The position numbers were made by a program, and so were the translations under genes. The notes beneath the pieces are model-generated. The model saw nothing but the letters and a program-made list of their open reading frames with translations, ran no database searches and had not been told where the DNA came from. A DNA stretch of 64,000 nucleotides from VRUE01 sp963728045 (GTDB lineage: Bacteria; Actinomycetota; Thermoleophilia; Solirubrobacterales; 70-9): assembly GCA_963728045.1 (NCBI GenBank), contig CAVSIE010000003.1, positions 12,055-76,054 on the forward strand, written 5' to 3'. Positions within the stretch are counted from its first letter, which is position 1; each line of letters starts with the position of its first letter. Shown here piece by piece: positions 61,182 to 64,000 of this stretch.

Positions 61182-62465
61182 ATGAGCGTTGAACGAGTCG
61201 AGCGGAAGGGCGGCGCTGTCTGGCGGGTTCGTTGGCGCGACGAGCAGGGTCGAGCGCGCTCGAAGGTGGTCGGTCGCAAGCGGGACGCTGACGCCTTCGA
61301 GGCCGAGGTTGTGCGCCGCAAGCGGACCGGCGACCTGGACCTGCTCACCGGGGGTCGGCAGACGCTCGCCGACTTCGCGCAGGAGTGGTGGAAGCTCTAC
61401 GCCGCACCGAATCTCGCGGCGCGCACTCTCCACAGCTACGCGGGCCTATGGGATCGGCACGTCCTGCCGCGGCTCGGCTCGATGCGTCTCAGCGCGATCA
61501 CGCCGGAGGTCGTTGAGCGCTTCCGCGCTGAACTGGAAGCCGATGGAGTGGGGAAGCCGACGATCTACCGAGCGCTCGCGCTTCTCCAGGGCATCCTGCG
61601 GCGAGCGGTCGAGTGGCGGCGGATCGGCCACAACCCGGTCAAGGCGGTGCAGAAGCCGAAGGTCCGCCGTCAGCGCGAGGTTCGGCCGCTGTCGCCATTG
61701 ACGATCGAGCAGTTGCGCTCTGCGATGGCCAGGAGACGCAAGCACGGCGCACGGGACGCTGCGCTTATCGGATTGCTCGCCTACGCCGGGCTGCGGCCGC
61801 AAGAGGCGCTTGCGCTGCTCTGGAGCGATGTGCGCGAGCGGACGCTGCTGGTCGAGAAGGCTGCCGACGGCCAGGGCGGCGTCAAGCAGACCAAGACCGG
61901 CCAGTCGCGCACGGTGCGGCTGCTCGCTCCGCTTGCGAGTGACTTGAAGGAATGGCGACGCTCACTCGATCAGCCAGCCGACGACGCGCTCCTGTTCCCG
62001 AATGGCTCCGGCGACGTCTGGAATGACCCCGCCTGGCAGACCTGGCACCGGGACGCTTGGCTGCCCGCCTGTCGCGCCGTGGGCTTGGAGGGCGCACGTC
62101 CCTACGACCTGCGCCACAGCTTCGTCTCGCTGCTGATCCATGAAGGACGCAGCGTGGTCGAGGTTGCCCGCCAAGCTGGGCATTCGCCGACGATGACGCT
62201 CGATGTCTACTCGCACGTCTTCGATGAGTTCGACATCGCCGAGCGCGCGACTGCCGAGGATCAGATCGCCCAGGCGCGGCGCGATGTGTCCGGATTGTGT
62301 CCGCCTAGCTCAGATGAGGCGGAGGAGGAGCAGGAAATCCCTGCTAATCCCTACAACCCCAGTTGCTTGGCGAGGATCTCCTTCATGATCTCGTCGGTGC
62401 CGCCGCCGATTGGGCCTAGGCGGGCGTCGCGGACGGCGCGCTCGATGCCGTACTCGCGCATGTAG
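61182..62465 (+). CDS. int: Tyrosine recombinase (integrase)
   Basis: 427 aa. N-terminal arm domain (KGGAVWRVRWRDEQGRARSK), SAM-like core-binding domain (TLADFAQEWWKLY), catalytic domain: GLLAYAGLRPQEAL (Arg I), DLRHSFVSLLIHEG (H-x-x-R), VEVARQAGHSPTMTLDVYSHVF (H and Tyr). Active-site set complete. The frame passes through the attachment core and ends in antisense host DNA, so the tail after the core depends on integration state (see finding). Confidence 0.93.
   Translation: MSVERVERKGGAVWRVRWRDEQGRARSKVVGRKRDADAFEAEVVRRKRTGDLDLLTGGRQTLADFAQEWWKLYAAPNLAARTLHSYAGLWDRHVLPRLGSMRLSAITPEVVERFRAELEADGVGKPTIYRALALLQGILRRAVEWRRIGHNPVKAVQKPKVRRQREVRPLSPLTIEQLRSAMARRRKHGARDAALIGLLAYAGLRPQEALALLWSDVRERTLLVEKAADGQGGVKQTKTGQSRTVRLLAPLASDLKEWRRSLDQPADDALLFPNGSGDVWNDPAWQTWHRDAWLPACRAVGLEGARPYDLRHSFVSLLIHEGRSVVEVARQAGHSPTMTLDVYSHVFDEFDIAERATAEDQIAQARRDVSGLCPPSSDEAEEEQEIPANPYNPSCLARISFMISSVPPPIGPRRASRTARSMPYSRM
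62283..62306 (+). repeat. Candidate integrase arm-type site, right
   Basis: Partner of 55407-55430: two TGTGTCCG units around a GGAT/GAAT link, 64 bp inside attR, within the 3' coding part of the integrase gene (residues DVSGLCPP). Confidence 0.5.
62351..62388 (-). other. attR: element-supplied 3' end of the acyl-CoA dehydrogenase gene
   Basis: Core CGAGGATCTCCTTCATGA at 62371-62388, then an element-borne continuation that completes the C-terminus AKQLGL and a TAG stop at 62351. The copy differs from attL at three positions within the last codons. Confidence 0.85.
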
Positions 62466-63529
62466 CCGTAGCCGCCGTGGATCTGGAGTGACTCGTCGGC
62501 GATGTCGAGGACGGTGCGTTGGGTGGCGAGCTTGGCCATCGTCACCTCCTTGATGCAGTCCTGGCCCTCGTGGAAGAGGCGCAGGGCGTTGTAGGTGATC
62601 GATTTGGCGGCTTCGGCCTGGGTCGCCATCTCCGCCACCTTGTGGCGGATCGCCTGGAAGTTGCCGATCGGGCGGCCGAAGGCCTTGCGCTCCAGGGCAT
62701 ACTCGACGGTCCTCTCGATCAGGCGCTGCATCGCGCCGACGGCGCCGATCGCCATCAGCAGCCGCTCCCAGGCGAAGTTGGCCATGATCAGCTTGAAGCC
62801 CTCGTTCTCCTCGCCGAGCAGGTTCTCGTCCGGCACCTCGACGTCGGTGAAGGAGAGCTCTCCCGTGTCTGAGGAGTGCCAACCGAGCTTCTCCAGCTTC
62901 GCCGCCACCTCGTAGCCGGGCATCTCACGCTCGAGGACGAGGAAGGAGATGCCGTGGTGGCCGCCCTCCTGCGTCGTCTTGCAGGCGCAGACGAGGAAGT
63001 CGGCGCGGACCCCGTTGGTGATGAAGGTCTTCGAGCCGTTGACGACGTAGCCGCCGTCGACCTTCTCGGCGAAGGTGGTGATGCCGGCGACGTCGGAGCC
63101 GGCGCCGGGCTCGGTGATCCCCAGCGCGCCGATCTTCTCGCCGGCGATCCCCGGCGCCAGCCAGCGCTGTTTCTGCTCGTCGGTGCCGAAGTTGAAGATC
63201 GGCGGCATCGCGATCGAGGTGTGGGCGTTGAGCCCGGCGGCGACGCCGCCCGAGCCGCCGCTTCGCGCCAGCTCCTCGACCCAGACGGCGTCGTGCAGGT
63301 GGGTGCCGCCCTGGCCGCCGAGCTCCTCGGGGAACTTCAGGCCGAGGAAGCCGAGCTCGGCGCAGCGACCGTAGAGCTCACGGGGGAATTCACGCGCCTC
63401 CTCCCATTCGTCGACGTTGGGCGCGATCTCCTTCTGGACGAAGCGCCGCACGGTCTCGCGCAGCTCCTCGTGCTCCTCGCCGAAGGGGGGAAGGGTGGCG
63501 CGCTGGCCTGTGTCCTTAACGACCGTCAT
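62351..63529 (-). CDS. Acyl-CoA dehydrogenase
   Basis: 392 aa from ATG 63529 (ATGA overlap with the upstream NTF2-like gene). LGITEPGAGSDVAGI (FAD/substrate loop), GSKTFITNGVRADF, ERLLMAIGAVGAMQRLIERTVEYALERKAFG, QIHGGYGYMREYGIERAVRDARL. Oxidises acyl-CoA to enoyl-CoA, passing electrons to ETF. The 3' end is the integration target of the 7.1-kb element, with the last codons now supplied by it. Confidence 0.93.
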   Translation of the reverse strand: MTVVKDTGQRATLPPFGEEHEELRETVRRFVQKEIAPNVDEWEEAREFPRELYGRCAELGFLGLKFPEELGGQGGTHLHDAVWVEELARSGGSGGVAAGLNAHTSIAMPPIFNFGTDEQKQRWLAPGIAGEKIGALGITEPGAGSDVAGITTFAEKVDGGYVVNGSKTFITNGVRADFLVCACKTTQEGGHHGISFLVLEREMPGYEVAAKLEKLGWHSSDTGELSFTDVEVPDENLLGEENEGFKLIMANFAWERLLMAIGAVGAMQRLIERTVEYALERKAFGRPIGNFQAIRHKVAEMATQAEAAKSITYNALRLFHEGQDCIKEVTMAKLATQRTVLDIADESLQIHGGYGYMREYGIERAVRDARLGPIGGGTDEIMKEILAKQLGL

Positions 63530-63975
63530 GCTTGCTCCGCGCTCTTCGCCGGCGCCTGCCAGTCCTCGAGCATCGTGTAGCCGCGGTCCGCGTGGTCGAA
63601 GCCGAGCAGGTCCCCCTGTGGGTTCTTCTTGCCGCCGTGGTGGTAGGCGCGCACCTCGGCGATCTTGCCGTCCTCGATGCGGAACCACTCGGCGCCGCGG
63701 TCGAGCCTCTTCTCGCCGGACTCGGGCTGGCGCCAGGTCATCGTCCACTCGATCACCGCCTGGTCGCCTTCCTCGATCGCGTTCTCGACGTACCACTGGG
63801 CATCGATGCTCTCGACCCCCAGGGCGGCAAAGCGGCCGATCGTCTCGGCCCCCTCGTGGGGGCCGAGACGCGTGTAGTAGTGGACCGCGTCGTCGGTGAA
63901 GTGAGCCGCGACCGCATCCGCGGTGCCGCTGTTCAGCGCCGCGTAGTAGGAGCGAATGTGCTCGACGTGAGACAC
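63526..63975 (-). CDS. SnoaL/NTF2-like protein
   Basis: 149 aa. MSHVEHIRSYYAALNSGTADAVAAHFTDDAVHYYTRLG, then EGDQAVIEWTMTWRQPES and FRIEDGKIAEVRAYHHGG: the SnoaL fold (ketosteroid-isomerase-like). Translationally coupled to the acyl-CoA dehydrogenase, so probably part of the same pathway. Reaction unknown. Confidence 0.85.
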   Translation of the reverse strand: MSHVEHIRSYYAALNSGTADAVAAHFTDDAVHYYTRLGPHEGAETIGRFAALGVESIDAQWYVENAIEEGDQAVIEWTMTWRQPESGEKRLDRGAEWFRIEDGKIAEVRAYHHGGKKNPQGDLLGFDHADRGYTMLEDWQAPAKSAEQA

Positions 63976-64000
63976 GGCCGCACCCCGTCCAGGCCGGACG

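Larger units (their letters stand above)
55273..62388. mobile_element. 7.1-kb integrative element in an acyl-CoA dehydrogenase gene
   Basis: Between direct 18-bp cores. Right end carries excisionase and tyrosine integrase next to attR; cargo is a PIN toxin pair, a large helicase and XRE regulators. Insertion kept the target gene intact by supplying an equivalent 3' end. No transfer or replication protein is recognised, so it is probably a small defence-type island mobilised by its own integrase or with help. Confidence 0.85.

Noticed and set aside
1..64000. CRISPR arrays
   Set aside because: No regularly spaced repeat-spacer series was seen; the repeats found are pairs or operators.

Overview
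The window looks like chromosome of a high-GC soil actinobacterium, most likely of the Thermoleophilia/Solirubrobacterales type. This rests on the GC-rich codon use, the alpha ribosomal operon followed by truA and surE-ligA, many GTG/TTG starts in 4-base overlaps, C+ zinc forms of L36 and S4, and very long secreted Cys-rich proteins with a beta-sandwich domain. The lineage is an inference; the window carries no rRNA and only one tRNA.

Layout. 0-5.5 kb: a 5'-truncated, frameshifted MFS gene joined head to head with a 5'-truncated secreted-protein gene, then an intact secreted metalloprotease-like protein with seven propeller-type repeats. 5.6-9.4 kb: rpmJ-rpsM, a DUF4258/DUF2283 pair, then rpsK-rpsD-rpoA-rplQ. 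The two halves of this operon each start behind a copy of the same leader, and the copies differ by compensatory changes in their hairpins. 9.4-13.2 kb: truA, flanked by two copies of a palindromic element with covarying stems, then surE-ligA. 13.2-24 kb: small membrane proteins, dacB-like, patatin, acyl-CoA ligase, DsbA-like, tRNA-Pro, wHTH regulators, glycoside hydrolase, sod, GMC oxidoreductase. Many of these are broken by 1-base shifts that look like sequencing errors. 24-29.8 kb: rubredoxin, LemA, NUDIX, bioA, and a ferredoxin reductase/desaturase pair.

29.8-34.9 kb is a 5.06-kb transposon-like unit with perfect terminal inverted repeats. It carries an IS1595-type transposase and a fully overlapping operon (wHTH, XRE, RelA/SpoT-like synthetase, two small proteins), plus a DUF3800 module. 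35-55 kb returns to ordinary chromosome: MarR-DHA2 efflux, bioB-bioF-bioD, GH3, AlkA, enoyl-CoA hydratase with a biotinyl domain, GT2, AbrB-VapC, amidase, TetR-glpK-plsC, SDRs and small enzymes. Two copies of a second palindromic repeat lie here.

55.26-62.39 kb is a 7.1-kb integrative element inserted in the 3' end of an acyl-CoA dehydrogenase gene. It separates that gene from sixA, with which it originally overlapped. It carries a VapBC-like pair, a large SF2 helicase with a nuclease-like C-terminus, XRE regulators, an excisionase and a tyrosine integrase whose reading frame runs through the attachment core. The two mobile units share a homologous XRE control gene and both carry candidate defence cargo. 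The strongest new leads are the RelA/SpoT operon, the covarying ribosomal-protein leader, the covarying truA-flanking element, and the integrase that changes its C-terminus on integration.
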